A DNA stretch of 64,000 bases from Apricaphanius iberus (Eukaryota > Chordata > Actinopteri > Cyprinodontiformes > Aphaniidae), in the NCBI GenBank assembly GCA_028564705.1, contig JAPXFQ010000127.1, positions 1 to 64,000 of the forward strand. Direction: 5' to 3'. Position numbers and translations under genes: made by a program. Within the stretch, counting starts at the first letter, position 1. Each line of letters begins with the position of its first letter. The notes below the pieces were generated by a model. That model searched no databases. It saw only the letters and a list, made by a program, of their open reading frames with translations, and was not told where the DNA came from. Below, one piece after another: positions 42,971-55,039 of this stretch.

Positions 42971-43392
42971 TGTATCGATATTGGTTAAAGTTAACCAATA
43001 CTTAAAATGTGGAAACTGCAATAATTTCACAGAAAGCGTTTATTTTTCACTTGAAATTTTACATCCGCTTTCATTTTTTTATTTGTGTTTTTTTTAACAA
43101 TTCACCATCATTAGTTGTAACAAGCAGGAAAAAAATGAAATCTGTCTTCCAATTTATTGCATTTTTGTGTGTGGTAGAAGTATTGGCATTGGTACTCTGT
43201 ATTGGCAAGTACTCAGATAGGTATTGGTATCGTATTGGTTCGTAAAAAGTGGTATCATTGGATACCTGGTGCCTTTTTCTCACGGCACACAGTTTATGTA
43301 ATTCAGTACGGTTTGGATTGGTACCGACAGATTATGAACCTCAGATATCTGTATTGTATCGGAAACTAAAAAAATGGATTGGTGCATCCCTA
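42917..43392. mobile_element. hAT-like MITE, 476 bp
   Basis: The left end is TAGGGATACACTGATCCCAA; the reverse complement of the right end is TAGGGATGCACCAATCCATT. Both inner flanks are rich in TATCGGTAC-type words (GTATCTGG, GATACCATT, GGTACCGAC), typical of a fish hAT group with TAGGGATGCACCGAT ends. The flanking eight bases (AGTAGCAT and TTCAGTAT) do not form a convincing duplication. No transposase. Confidence 0.65.
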
Positions 43393-43599
43393 TTCAGTAT
43401 TACAAGCTTGAACGAAGAGCTTGTACAAATACATGGTTGTGAGCTTTATTTAGGTGAAATTAAAAAATTGCTGTTTTACCGTTGCCATTTTATACCCTGG
43501 ATTTTTTTGCAGAATTACTTTTTCAATTTTCAGACATCAACAAAGAGAAAAGATGAACTATTTGTATTGTCTTTTGTCCTGATTTATCCCTCAGTTATG

Positions 43600-43793
43600 A
43601 TTTATTTCCACGTTGTTTTGTGCACCTTGTAAATATATTTTATTCTTATTTTTATCCTTATTCTTTCTACTTATATTGTACCTTATAAGGATTTGTTGCA
43701 AGTGATCGGGTTTTCTCACCCTAAGCATTTAAGGGCATTGACTGTGTTAGCCTGTATATGACAAATAAACCATCTATCTATCTCTCAAGGTGG
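43600..43793 (+). repeat. Possible LINE 3' end with CTAT tail
   Basis: The sequence TGACAAATAAACCATCTATC followed by TATCTCT resembles LINE 3' ends with a short tetranucleotide tail. The upstream part is AT-rich without a clear protein remnant. Confidence 0.35.
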
Positions 43794-46700
43794 TGCTTTG
43801 ACATTTTATTGAATAAATATAAATGAGATATAACCTCTTTATTTAGTTCACCCTATGTAATCCACAAATCCCATGCCAGCTAAACCTTCTTTAAGCGATT
43901 GCAGTATACATCTTTGAGCCTTTTTTAATGATCATTTAAAAATTACTTAATTAATTAATATTGCCCTTAGTTTAATATTTATTTGACATTATACATTTTT
44001 TTTAAAGTAAGGAGTCGGTGAGCACTTGCAAACTGCAGATATATACATATAACTTTTAGTACTTCAAATTTTAGCTCAACATCTTTGTAGTTTTTTCTAT
44101 GTTACAGATTTTGACATAGGTTTAATAAGTAAGAAAAGCAAGCAAGTTAACAGTAATTGAGGATACAGCTGAAAGTGGCTACAACGTCACATGTGAAATA
44201 TTAAAATACGTCATAAATGCACCATGGTCAACTAGGAATAAAATAGTCATACATTAACAGCCTGATTGTAAACTCATAATGCAAATTCTTATGTAGGGAT
44301 TTTTTTGTTTGTATTTGATCTAAAAGTGCTTTTCAAACAAATTATTATTATTGGGGGGTTTTAGATGTGGCAAATTTACCTAGACTTTATTTGGTTCTGT
44401 GCTAATAATTTTGCGACTTTTTATCTAACTTATTTTAACTTTTTCAAACAGACATTATGCCTCTGTCTTATTCCACTTTACTACTGTAAAGTACTTCTTG
44501 AATAAAAATGAACCAATTTATTATTTACTATTTCATGATTTTGTCACCTGAATTACTGGCAAAAATTAAGATCCAATTTTCTGCTCATACTTTAAACAAA
44601 AATGTGCTATATCTAATAAGACACAAAGTGGTACAATAAAATATTTGTAAACTCAGATGATTCTAATTTTTATATTGTCAATTAGCTGGCAAATAAAACC
44701 TCATAAAGGAAGCAACTGTCACTTACATTATAGCAAAAATGGGGGAAAAAATAAATGAAGCGATACATGAGCAAGAAACCCACGAGAAAAACACTTTAAT
44801 AGGTGTTTTTGTTGAAGCAGATAGCAAGCCTTTCTGAAGTGGATGGTTGCTCTTCTGACATTGATATATGATGTTTCCTGGAGCCTTACAGGGTCCTGCT
44901 GTGCTGGGCGAACCCTTGGGAGTCTTACTAAATGCCTCTGCCCGTGTGAAAGACCTGCAATGAAAACCAATGGGAAATGTAGGTGATTTAATCCAGTGAC
45001 ACATGTCCCATCAAAACTTTTACAGCACTTGGAAGTGGAGGGTGAGAAAGCTGTGATAAACAGTAGCTTTAGCTTAACCACTCAATATCCTTTTAGCCAA
45101 AAAATGGTGAGCAGTTTTGCAAAAGTGGTGCTTGTGTCTTAAAAAGGTTTTTATACTCTGGGTCCATATGACTTAAATTAACAAGTGCTAAAAAATTTCA
45201 TTTTTAATTCATTAAACAGTAAAAACATCACTTAAATGCCATTTTGCAGGCCCTGTCTACATGGGGATGGTGTAGCAGCAAAGATATTTAATTGAATAGG
45301 TGTCACATCCATAAGGAGCTAGGGTTTCAGGACACTATAAACGAGTGGATGACATCACTGCTCCATTCCTATATTTAACCCACATGTGCAATTCTTCGAT
45401 AAAGTAAACAAACATGGCGAGTTCAGTGTGGCATTCCTAATACAGCAAATACTGACTGTATTATGCATACAAGAAAACGATTCGTCCCTCCTCTATCACC
45501 AGGAGCAACAAGGAAGACATCATATGTTTTTTAATAAAGCTCTTATATGAAGTTAGATTTGTTGTGTTTGCCACTGTGTTGACATGATCAGTGTTATTTT
45601 CTATGTTTCTCGGGCAGTGTCACAGCACATCCAATGGACCAGACACAGGTACTACAGTAGTTTCAGAAGTTTGTGTAGAACACTGTGGATATTTTTTTTT
45701 TCTTGTAGTACAATTTTTACAGACTGTTTTTAAAACTATATCTGTTTTGTCCCACTGTGTAGTCAACCTGACTACAAAGTATTATAAAATCATAATGGCT
45801 ACTTATTGCACTAGTTTGCTCCATTAGGTTTCAGTTAAAGTGCAATTAAGCTTCTTATCTCCATCTAAATACAAGGTCAAAGCCTTTTCATTGGAGAAAA
45901 AAAAAGTCTATTCAACTTAATTTTGTGGTCAAAGAGGTTTTCAGGAAACAAGACAGCATGTAATGTAATAGAAATTCGTGGAGTAACGATAGGTTTTTCA
46001 TAATTGGGGAATATATCTTTGCTCTACATTTCAAACCCACATTTTTGGGTGGCATTTCAATATGCCAAAAAGAACCATCAATGTTATGAATTCATCAGTG
46101 TTGGAAAGATAAATGGCTCCACAAGTAATAGAATGGGCCATCTACACAGTCCGGTGTTGGAAATTGTCTTTCATATACATCATCTTATTAGGAAAAGGAG
46201 CAGGTGTTCTGACACAGGCACCTTATGAATGTACTTTTCCACTAAGCATGTTTGAAATATTGATAGCGGAATGATTTGAAAAAATTGCAGAGACATACCA
46301 GAGCTATCACATTTTAATAGTGGACCTTTGGCCTTCTTGTGATTTTATTCTGACAGAGAATGAAACCTATACAGATTTAAACTATAGACCATGATTTTAA
46401 CATAACACTTTTTGACAATGTAACAAAGGTTAAACTTATAGTATGTTTATGATACTAAACTTAGACTATGTTTATCAGTACAAAAAATATATTTGCATTG
46501 ATATAGCAAGACAACAGCAATAGATAATCTATTATAATCTTTAATTTACCCATGCTTTTTTCTATTGGGTTATATACATATAGTATATAAGTAATTCAAT
46601 TAGTTTATCTTTGTATGTACATCACCAGAATTTGGGATCATCATCTGTCACTTAGATTTCACTTTGCTATTACATTTGCAAGTAGGTACTTAACAATCAT

Positions 46701-47712
46701 CAAGTTGTTCCCGATGTTCTTTTCCTTTTTTCTCTCTTTTTCTAAATTACCTGCTAAACTTAACAATAGATTTTGATTAAAGTTTACTAATCAATATATA
46801 CTTGCAATGATGAGTTCCATTTTTTTTTTCAGACTAGTTAGTTCTTTAAGTATAATAATGTCAATGTCAATTTTTACCTCAATTAGAAACTCTATGTTCA
46901 ATTATGTTGTTTTTGTGTTTTTTAATGCTTTAAAAACAGCTTAGGCAATATGTACAACTGTAGTTTTTTATGTACTCTTTTTTGCATAAACTCTACTTTT
47001 GCATGTCACCTCTGTCCATATTCTTTTCCCATTCTCATTCTGTCTTTGAGAAGCACTTGATCAAGATGTTTGAATGTTACTTTTTTATAAACCAAATACC
47101 CCAGAAACATTTATTTACAACTGAAATATATCATATAAAGTAAAATCAACTCTTCTAGTCATGATTGTGCTACAAAATAATACGTGCAGTACTTTTTTAA
47201 ACAAAAGAGAAGTGTAACTTAAAATGTTTAGGTATTCTAAATACATTGTAAACTCTAACCCAAATGCTTCTTAAAAAAAAAAACATGGGAAGAAAATAGT
47301 AGAAGTTTGTTTACATAACTGGGGAAATGATTTAAAGCAATATAACTAACTAATGGCCCCTACAGATACTTATTTCATCTGAACTTGAGAGCCCTGAAAA
47401 GGACAACCTTTCCAGTGTTGCATGACCGCTTTGTCCTTTAAGGCATTGGCCTTATCCGCCTATACTAATTTTACCTCCAAGGCAGTTAAAAGCCATCAAC
47501 TATGAAGATGTTGTTTTTAATACCTTCATGTTGAAAAAGGACATTGAACAAGTATCCTATTGTATCCAGCATGTCAAATGATGTGACCCTTATCAATTGA
47601 AACCACAGAACTCCTGAAATCTGACCTTTCATATTAATTTATACCAAGAACCTTGAAAATGCCCTTTTTGCACTTGTGGATTTAGTAAAAAAAAACAACC
47701 TGTTTTCAAATT
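43794..47712. other. Long AT-rich stretch with no recognised feature
   Basis: About 3.9 kb with only short frames. The overlapping frames at 44723-45081 lack domains. I see no repeat family or RNA gene. Confidence 0.5.
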
Positions 47713-47765
47713 CAATTCAAATTCAAAAATACTTTATTGATCCCGGAGGGAAATTAAGTGTTGTT
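47713..47765 (-). repeat. LINE 3' tail fragment
   Basis: The minus strand reads AATTTCCCTCCGGGATCAAT followed by AAAGTATTTTTGAATTTGAA, the usual 3' end of a fish LINE group (compare the tail before (ATCT)n at 20041-20074). Confidence 0.6.
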
Positions 47766-48666
47766 CTTATACCCTACCTTATCTTGAATGCATGAATATT
47801 CTTACAACCTCAAGATGTTATGCTCAGTCTTATTCATTTAGACAATTTGGCAATTCAGATATAATTTAAATATTCAATGGTTACTCATAACTTTAAAAAA
47901 TTGGGTTGTTTGTCTCTGTTTGGTTTACATTTTTACATGGGTATCCACCAGATGGTGCGGTGCTGGAGGGTGGTTCCTACAGGTGGGCTTCCAGCATGTC
48001 ATCAAAGCTTGTTACCTGATGGATAACAGAGAACCTGGCTGCCAGTCAGTCAGTCAGTATGTTTACATGTAAATCAAAATTGAGCTTTTAGAAATAATCA
48101 GAGTAATAGCTTAACCAGAATGGGAACCTTTATCCCAGTTTACATTTCAGTCAGAAAATCTAATTATTTAAAGGAGTGCATTCACCACTGTGACACTAGG
48201 TGATAACATGTGCCTTTCATGTGGGATTTTTATAGCTGGCTTCAAGTTAGCTTTTGCAGTTAACAGATGCTGGCAACTGTGAAGCAGATGAAGTAAAAGC
48301 AGGATATGCACAATGAGCGAGGACATGGACAATGACAACGCTGCAGCACGGTATATTTTGTAAGTACTGTACACTCATTGCAGCTGTATTGTTGTGTACC
48401 AGTGTTGTTACTCTAAATTCCAAGGTGATATCACTTCCTCTGAAAAGCTCAGCTAAACCAGGTTTGGAGAATATATGCAGATAAATTTGGTTTACTAATC
48501 GCATTATATGGATGGGTTAAAGGGACTGCATTTGTTGACATTTCACTCTTGAAAGTTTAAGTTTTTTTGCATTAGCAATCATAATTTCATATTATGCAGA
48601 TGTTATAGGTTAAAGTAACTAATGAAAGACAAAAAGGCAAATTCGGAAAGCTCTAATCTTTACTCT
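47766..48666. other. Unassigned
   Basis: A short block CAGTCAGTCAGTCAGTA lies at 48043-48059. Nothing else recognised. Confidence 0.45.
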
Positions 48667-48813
48667 TTACTGCAGGGCTGTAGTGAAACTGTGCATCATG
48701 TCAGTTAGCTGTTGAGCTGGAATGTTATTTGTGTCAGGTTGGTTGGGCTTGTCCAGAATATTCTCCTGATTACTGCCACTCTCCCTGCTGCTCTCTCCAG
48801 GTGGATTGGATTC
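48667..48813 (-). pseudogene. Exon-like terminal segment (minus strand)
   Basis: From a possible acceptor (TCCTAAG before 48813), one frame reads ESNPPGESSRESGSNQEN, then a Pro/Asn-rich part and AQQLTDMMHSFTTALQ before a TAA at 48667-48669. The composition looks coding-like but no family is recognised, and a second frame is also open over most of it. It lies downstream, on the same strand, of the exon-like pieces at 49149, 49829 and 50185. Confidence 0.3.
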
Positions 48814-49148
48814 CTTAGGAATCAACCAAAATATAAATTTGAAAAGCATAAAGCAACTACTGTAAACAAATCCACACTAGCAATACACGAAGAGGCCTCT
48901 TAGATTTAAGGCACTGATTTTAAAGCTAAATGGTGGGATTTTATTTGGATCATCATCATACTAACATTTTTTAACTGCTGTTATATTCTGTGTGTGAAGG
49001 CTGTTTTATTCTAATGTTTAAACTGTTTTTATCATGTAAAGCAGTTTGTTTTTCTGTTTGCATGAAAAGCTCTTTATAAATAGATTTGATTTGATCTGTC
49101 ACATTGCTGAATCTCATGACTAAAACATCCAGCATTATGTAACCTCAC

Positions 49149-49320
49149 CTGTGAAATTGCAGCCTCTTTTTCAGATTGTCCTTCTCTTCAAGTTCCTCCA
49201 GCTTCTCTTATTTCATCGAGTCCAGGTTCTCCTTTTCTACCTCCTCAAGCCTCTCTCTCCTCATCTGCTTCTCGTCCTCTACCTCCTCTGGTCTCTCCTT
49301 CTCCATCTCCTCCAGCCTCT
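49149..49320 (-). pseudogene. Exon-like coiled-coil segment with an in-frame stop (minus strand)
   Basis: It is bounded by an AG (GACAACAG) and a good donor (CACAG followed by GTGAGG at 49148-49147). One frame gives heptad-like charged repeats such as ERLEEMEKERPEEVEDEKQ and ERLEEVEKEN, with a TAA (after LDSMK) breaking it before EKLEELEEKDNLKKR. The pattern suggests a long coiled coil. The stop makes it a likely pseudo-exon, or a low-complexity chance frame. Confidence 0.35.
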
Positions 49321-49489
49321 CTGTTGTCTATCACCTTACAAAAATATGTTGATGCATGACAGATTAGGGATAGAATGATCATAGAGTTTGATGGTAAATT
49401 TATTACCTGAGAAAAAAGGCCTTTACTTTCACACTAATTATGTGTAATTTATTCCCTTCAAAATATGGATACATATTTTGAGTATAAGT

Positions 49490-49795
49490 GGCAGATGACC
49501 ACTTATACTGAGCAAGGTTCTGTTGGAGGTTTCTTCCTGTTAAATGGGAGTTTTTCCTCTCCATTGTTGCTACATGCTTGCTCGGTATGAGGGATTACTC
49601 AGGAATTGCTGTGGTTGGATTCTGCATGTGCATCAATGACTGAATCTCACATGTGCTGGTATTCCTTACATAGAAAAGTTTTTACTTAATGGAATGGAAT
49701 GTTTGTATGATTGTATTGAAATTACTTTTCCTGTAAAGTGCCTTAAAATAACATCTGTTGTGACTTGGCACTATATAAATAACCTCAATTGAATA
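49490..49795 (+). mobile_element. L2/Rex-type LINE 3' end
   Basis: Nearly the full 3' UTR: GGTTCTGTTGGAGGTTTCTT, GCTACATGCTTGCTCGGTAT, TATTCCTTACATAGAAAAG, AAAGTGCCTTAAAATAACAT, TTGTGACTTGGCACTATATA. It lies on the plus strand between the minus-strand exon-like pieces. Confidence 0.75.
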
Positions 49796-49828
49796 TTTGT
49801 TCTCCCTTCCCGTCCTCATATCTCCTAC

Positions 49829-49933
49829 CTGTCGTCTCTTCCTAGATCATCAAACAGAGCAACAGCCTGCAATCCACTAACCTTCCTTGGTAGAAAACCT
49901 CTAAGTGTTAAACAGGCATCTCCACAGTTTCTA
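49829..49933 (-). pseudogene. Exon-like segment ending in a GTAGGA donor (minus strand)
   Basis: One frame reads NCGDACLTLRGFLPRKVSGL, then QAVALFDDLGRDD, ending at GACAG followed by GTAGGA (49828-49827). The upstream acceptor (GACTATAG) has no pyrimidine tract. The family is not recognised; the peptide looks protein-like rather than random. It could also come from an unknown transposon. Confidence 0.3.
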
Positions 49934-50184
49934 TAGTCATTTATTAATTCTCATTTCTCAAATCCTCTGCTTCCTCTATCTGTCTTTCTGATTCTGTTGG
50001 ATTTCCCCTGGATCAGAACCAGTACAATATTCATGATTGTTCCAACAAACCTTTGAATAATTAACATTTCTCCTGAGTAGTTTTCTACATGTGGGTCAGA
50101 TCAGTTAAAAAAAAAATAAATAAATAAACATGTCAAAACCATGCATTCATTTGTGGTCTATAGTGAAATGAGCTGCAAAATTAC

Positions 50185-50271
50185 CTAGTTAGCCTTTGAC
50201 TGGCTGATCTGGTACTTGTGACAAGTCCTTCATCCGGAACCTATAGCTCCCGGGGGAGCTCGGTTCCGAGA
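50185..50271 (-). pseudogene. Exon-like segment with strong acceptor and donor (minus strand)
   Basis: The acceptor TTCTGTTTCTTTCTGTCAG is excellent and the donor CTAG followed by GTAATT is good; the exon would be 87 bases. One frame reads EPSSPGSYRFRMKDLSQVPD and QPVKG, then a TAA two codons before the donor. The peptide faintly resembles the short PSxxSxxSMKSDxS exons of fish NLRC3-like immune genes, but this is an impression only. The stop suggests a pseudogene. Confidence 0.3.
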
Positions 50272-51380
50272 CTGACAGAAAGAAACAGAACCAAGGAACT
50301 TGCAAAAAGCCAATTTCCTATCTCCAGCTGTCGAACAGGAGGCGGGCTACACCTTGGACAGCTCACCAGTCTATCACAGATTAACACATTTCCAAATATA
50401 TATATTTCCATTTCAAATTAAAACATAATAACAATACTAAGGTGGATTTCACTGTTTTTAGATCATCTAGAAATCTGAAAACAGCCTTCATTGAAGATTC
50501 ACAAATTAAATAAAAGTTTCACAGATCAAAGCCTTAGTTTTAACTATTCTGCTATTAATGGCGAATAATTTAGTCCCAGTTTGAAATGTAGGTAATATAG
50601 TTATTTAACTAGACACAGATTAAAAAACATTCAGCGTAGAGATAAATTATGTGTAATTACCCTTTAGCATTTCATGAAAGGGAAGCTGAAAAACCCGAAA
50701 CCAACTTCAGCTTCACGTGAAGAAGTTAATGCTGAAGTCCGGATTATATCAGGGAAAGAGGTTTTTTTAACTTATTTTTTCATTCCAACATACGAAGGCC
50801 CCTCCCAAAACATCCCTTCTCCCCCGTCCTGCAAGCTTTCCACCCCCTCAACTCCCTTATAAAATTGGGTACACACATTACCTATAATGTCACAGCATGT
50901 CATTGTGAACTTTATCAATAAAATGTTATATATATTTGCTTTACTAATTATATGACTGTCTTACATGTTCAGCAGAAATGTGTCCAAAGCTGCATCAGTT
51001 TGAAGCCATTTAAGATTCGATGCTAGCCTATCTCCGTTGTTGAAACACATCTCTGATGTAAATCAAGGGGGGGACACATATTGACGTAACACCCTACTCC
51101 AGTGTCTTAGGTATTTGTTTTCACCGTACTTCCCATTGTTTTTCTTTCTGAAGTTGATATAGCTGGGGAATGGCTAAGTACTTAGCAGAAGTTTGCTGTG
51201 ACTTCTCCATGACCGCTCTCTGTAATTATGGTGACTGTAAACAGGAAGACATAGAGCCGCCTGTCTGTGCGGCATTTATCCCTACAGGTTTGTGCAATGC
51301 GCATGCTGTCAGGAAGTCATCAGTCCCAACTCAAATAAGCTGGGTCTGATGAGTTCCCTGACAACATCTCCACTCTTTCC
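50272..51380. other. Unassigned
   Basis: AT-rich, with a CCCTCCC-type stretch at about 50800-50865. Nothing else recognised. Confidence 0.45.
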
Positions 51381-51383
51381 TCA

Positions 51384-51390
51384 GTATAAA
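51384..51390 (+). promoter_or_regulatory. TATA box upstream of a short ORF
   Basis: TATAAAA in a GC-richer setting, about 50 bases before the ATG at 51436; the expected start site would be near 51415. Confidence 0.4.
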
Positions 51391-51435
51391 AGATCCTTTC
51401 ACTCACCTTCACTTCGCTCAGTCATCGGTTATACA

Positions 51436-51831
51436 ATGTCCAGAGCTCCTGATCCGTTCAGACGTATCGGCCAGACCAGAAGGATTATTCCAGCTCCAGT
51501 TAAGCCACTCAACCAGACCAGCCCAGACATCTACTGTCTGCTCATCAGCCTGCTCCACGACCCACTTATGTTTCCCAGCCGCAGCCTGTCTCCCGAGCAT
51601 TCCAGCCCACTTGAACCCGGGGTGACTCCCATCCGCACCTGGAGCGCCAAACTTTACCTGATCGCCGCTCCCCATCCACCGGCGATCCTGACACATAACA
51701 TTGATCGGTGGGTCTATGGGAGGAAGGAACGACTTAAGAAACATAACAAATGTTGTGAAGAACTAGCCTTTTATCATAGTACTGAACCCCATATAATTTT
51801 ACGGATATATAAAACTTTAATGAAAAAATAA
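51436..51831 (+). CDS. Hypothetical 131-residue ORF, or LTR leader
   Basis: The ATG (A at -3) opens a 131-codon frame ending at a TAA that overlaps AATAAA (about 51827-51832). TATA box, short leader, frame and polyadenylation signal thus fit within 450 bases. The protein is Pro/Ser-rich with basic patches: RRIGQTRRIIPAPVKP near the start and RKERLKKHNK near residues 95-104. It has no recognised domain, signal peptide or clear membrane span. GC content is higher than the surroundings from 51290 to 51720. The same signals would be expected of an LTR (TATA in U3, polyA in R), and I could not find LTR termini or a duplication. Either an orphan gene or a retroelement leader. Confidence 0.3.
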   Translation: MSRAPDPFRRIGQTRRIIPAPVKPLNQTSPDIYCLLISLLHDPLMFPSRSLSPEHSSPLEPGVTPIRTWSAKLYLIAAPHPPAILTHNIDRWVYGRKERLKKHNKCCEELAFYHSTEPHIILRIYKTLMKK

Positions 51832-52210
51832 ATTCTCTGGAATGCAGCTTTAACGCCGTTATTTTATCCGCCTAGTAAGTACTTTTCAGGTCGTCTTATT
51901 TATTGTGCTAAAATGTTATGCATTCTAGTTTTCAACTTTATCTTATTAAAACAAAACATGGAGGTGAATTTACTTTTGAGATAATACTGAAGTTTATCTG
52001 CCGCGTAGACTGTCGTGCTATCTCCATGAAAAGCTTTTTCCTTATTTTTTTCTTTTGCTTGTGTTTTGTTGATGTCATATGTGAAATGGGTCCATGAATA
52101 TTTTCTTCTTTTTCTCTCAGCCATTAACGGTTTCTACTTTTTATCATAACATGATCAGCTCTTGCCGTCCCAGGAGCTTCTTCAGACAGTGGTTAGCGTT
52201 AGGTCTAAGT
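51832..52210. other. Unassigned
   Basis: No signals recognised. Confidence 0.45.
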
Positions 52211-52216
52211 AAGGCG

Positions 52217-52342
52217 ACTGATTGGTTCTCTTCTCAGCTAGTCCCGCCTCTTCTATTTGTTGATTGGGTCTTCTGCATGTTCCTCGCGTCTTTTCTGTCA
52301 TCTGATTGGATTTTCGTCATTGGGGATTTTCATCTTATCTCT
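52217..52342. promoter_or_regulatory. Array of inverted CCAAT boxes at 42-base spacing
   Basis: ATTGG (inverted CCAAT, the NF-Y site) occurs at 52221, 52263 and 52305, exactly 42 bases apart, and again at 52319. The three 42-base units share TGATTGG and a T/C-rich right part, so this may be a diverged tandem repeat. A GTCCCGCCTC block, a possible Sp-type site, lies in the first unit. The setting suggests a promoter or enhancer, but no adjacent gene is recognised. Confidence 0.4.
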
Positions 52343-54989
52343 TATCTGTTAATTTATTCAAACAAAAGGCTAGCACAAAAGATGTTAAAACTGTGAACTG
52401 AGAATTATTGGAAAAAACTTTTTTTTTTTCCTAAATTGTATTAAGTAATGGGATGTTGAAGATTATTTCAATTCTTCTCAAAAGGCTATAGCAAAAATGT
52501 TAATGGGATTACAGCAATCGAATACTTAGAATTCCTAACAAGAATTTGGGATGTTTTCACGGATATTTTAATAGCTTATGTTCAGCTATGTGTTCAGAAT
52601 CTTGATGTCAGCTTTTTTTTTTTGTGTCTTATTACCTATACAGATTCTGTATCGTGCCTAAAATTTATACCATATGCCTTTATGATACTATAATCTGTCT
52701 TGTGTCTTCATCCTTGGTCACTTGGTCATCTCATTTGGCTGAAGTGTCTTTCAAATATGTATTGGTTTTATACTAACCTCAGGGAAATTATCACATTTGA
52801 ATTAAAAACCAAGCATTTTCTGACAGTCTGCAACTGCAATTTGGCCAAGTTGAACCTGGTTATATTTAAGTTACTTTTCTACACTTAATATACATTAAAT
52901 ATATAACACTGCTATAATATAAGTGTTTCCTATAGCACAGGAGCCAACTGAAAAACAAAAAAGTGGGCTCAGTGTTTGTGCCGCAAGCTGGTCTTTGTCC
53001 TCCCACACACATTAAACAAAATACAGATGACAGTAGAACAGTATTGTACAATGAAGTACAATGTTTTTTTCTCAAACTGACAACAACTGTACTCGTTATA
53101 GGAAAGAAAAAAATACTTGTAAATAAGAAATCAAATTTGATAGACGAAACATACATAAAAACAATGGGTGGAAGTGCTTAATACCAAATATAGTGAGAGA
53201 GACAACTTAAAGGACATTAGTGCTAGGAAGTGGCAACTAAGTTTCTCTAAAAACATAAATCATAATTAAATTTGTATTTTTATGATTGAAATTAGTTGAA
53301 CTAAGTATGGGATATGTTGCAAGAAAAAGATGCTGAGAATGGGAATTTTGGTGTTTGTGTGGAGGTAGAGCTATGTCTGAGAGTGAAGGACAGTTACTGT
53401 ATGAATTATGTAGGAGTGAGGAAAAAAAACTTCCATTGAAAACAAAGAAAAAGAGTCCTGGATGATGGTTTTTGCTGCAGTAGTGGCTCACAAACTCCTT
53501 GTGTACGACAGACAGTAGACAAAGTCAGACTTCAATTTACTATAGCAGTGCCCTAAATTGAAAAAAAAATGTCAGTGGAATCCAAACACATACAAACACA
53601 AATGCAGACACATATATATAATTTATCATTTTTACATGTGTCTCTCATTTCAACACATAACAAGTGTTGTTTAGAGATTCTAATGTGCGCTTAGCCGAAG
53701 CCGCTCTTCAGGATGCTGCAGTCATCTCTGTAATTACTTTGTCATTTTCGACATGTGCTTAACCTTTCAAGCACAGCACACGACTAATCTATTCCTAAGA
53801 ATTATTCCTGCTAAGTGCACATATATATATATACCCTGTGTGATTGAGTCAAAGCAGTCTAATGCCCATTATCAAAAATACAATGCCTGGAGAAACAGCT
53901 GTGATTCATATTATCTTTATATCACATTCATGTTTACGGAAATATATTTCCTTGTTAGGGTTAATTGTCCTCCCCAGTGGTAATGAGTAAAGCCAATTAT
54001 AATGTCTTGTGATAGACATTTATATTTGCAAAAGGTCATATTGTTCCAATTCTTGCACATATTTATCAACGAGCCACAGGAAAAGTACTCATAATTAATC
54101 GGACAAAGCAGTTCCACCATATGCTGGATTTAAATGTTGCCTGTTAATATAAAATGTACCATCCAGCCAGCATTAATAAGTGTAAAATAACATTTTGTCA
54201 AGGAAATTCAGTCACTAACTAAAGTTTTAAGGATAAACACTACTGGCAAACTACATTTGGCTTTTCAAATATTTAATATATTTCAATAAACAAACAACTT
54301 ACAAGTTAAACAGCATCCCTTGTTGTCATATGGTCTTAAATTGAGGACAATGAAGGTCAAAAACCTAATGTAATTAATAACATCCATTATTTGGGGTTAC
54401 ACAAACCTTTATTGTATACTTGTAAAATGCTATTCTGTGGTGCTGACCTCATGTCTCCTGTAATATCTCCTCCTTGCAAATACATCATATAATTACTTTG
54501 CATTTGTGCAAATGAAGCAGTTTTAATGTTGTGACACCAGGAGGTCCCTTGTTACCTTTGAAAAGATTCATGAGGAAGAAAGTTAGATACTCTTTTTTTT
54601 CTGGGTTCATTATGTAGGGTCAATATTTTCATATGTCAGCCTTATTTTGTTAATCTTTTTTGTGAGGATAAATGAAAATAGTACCAATCAGTTAAGCTTT
54701 TTAGCATCCCTAGAAGTAAAACTGATAAATTTCTGTTTTCATTTCACAATATCCACTGCTTTGTCTCAGTTTTTCACACTAAATCCTACTAAAATAAACT
54801 GGGGTTAAAATGCCCTACTTCTGCAGTGCATTGTAAGTATACAGAGACACAAGCCAGATGTTTGTTGATTTAGCTTTTTTTAACAGAATCAAGCCATAGC
54901 TGTTGTTTTAGTTGTGGCTTGTTAGCAGTCATTGTTGAAAAAGTTAGTGTTGCAATCTTCAAAGCTTTGTTATAAATATTTTTTAAAGC

Positions 54990-55039
<50 letters not shown>

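Noticed and set aside
42909..43400. 8-bp target duplication around the MITE at 42917-43392
   Set aside because: AGTAGCAT and TTCAGTAT agree in only about half the positions.
44723..45081. Two overlapping minus-strand frames of 93 and 117 codons
   Set aside because: No domain, start context or splice signals; probably chance.
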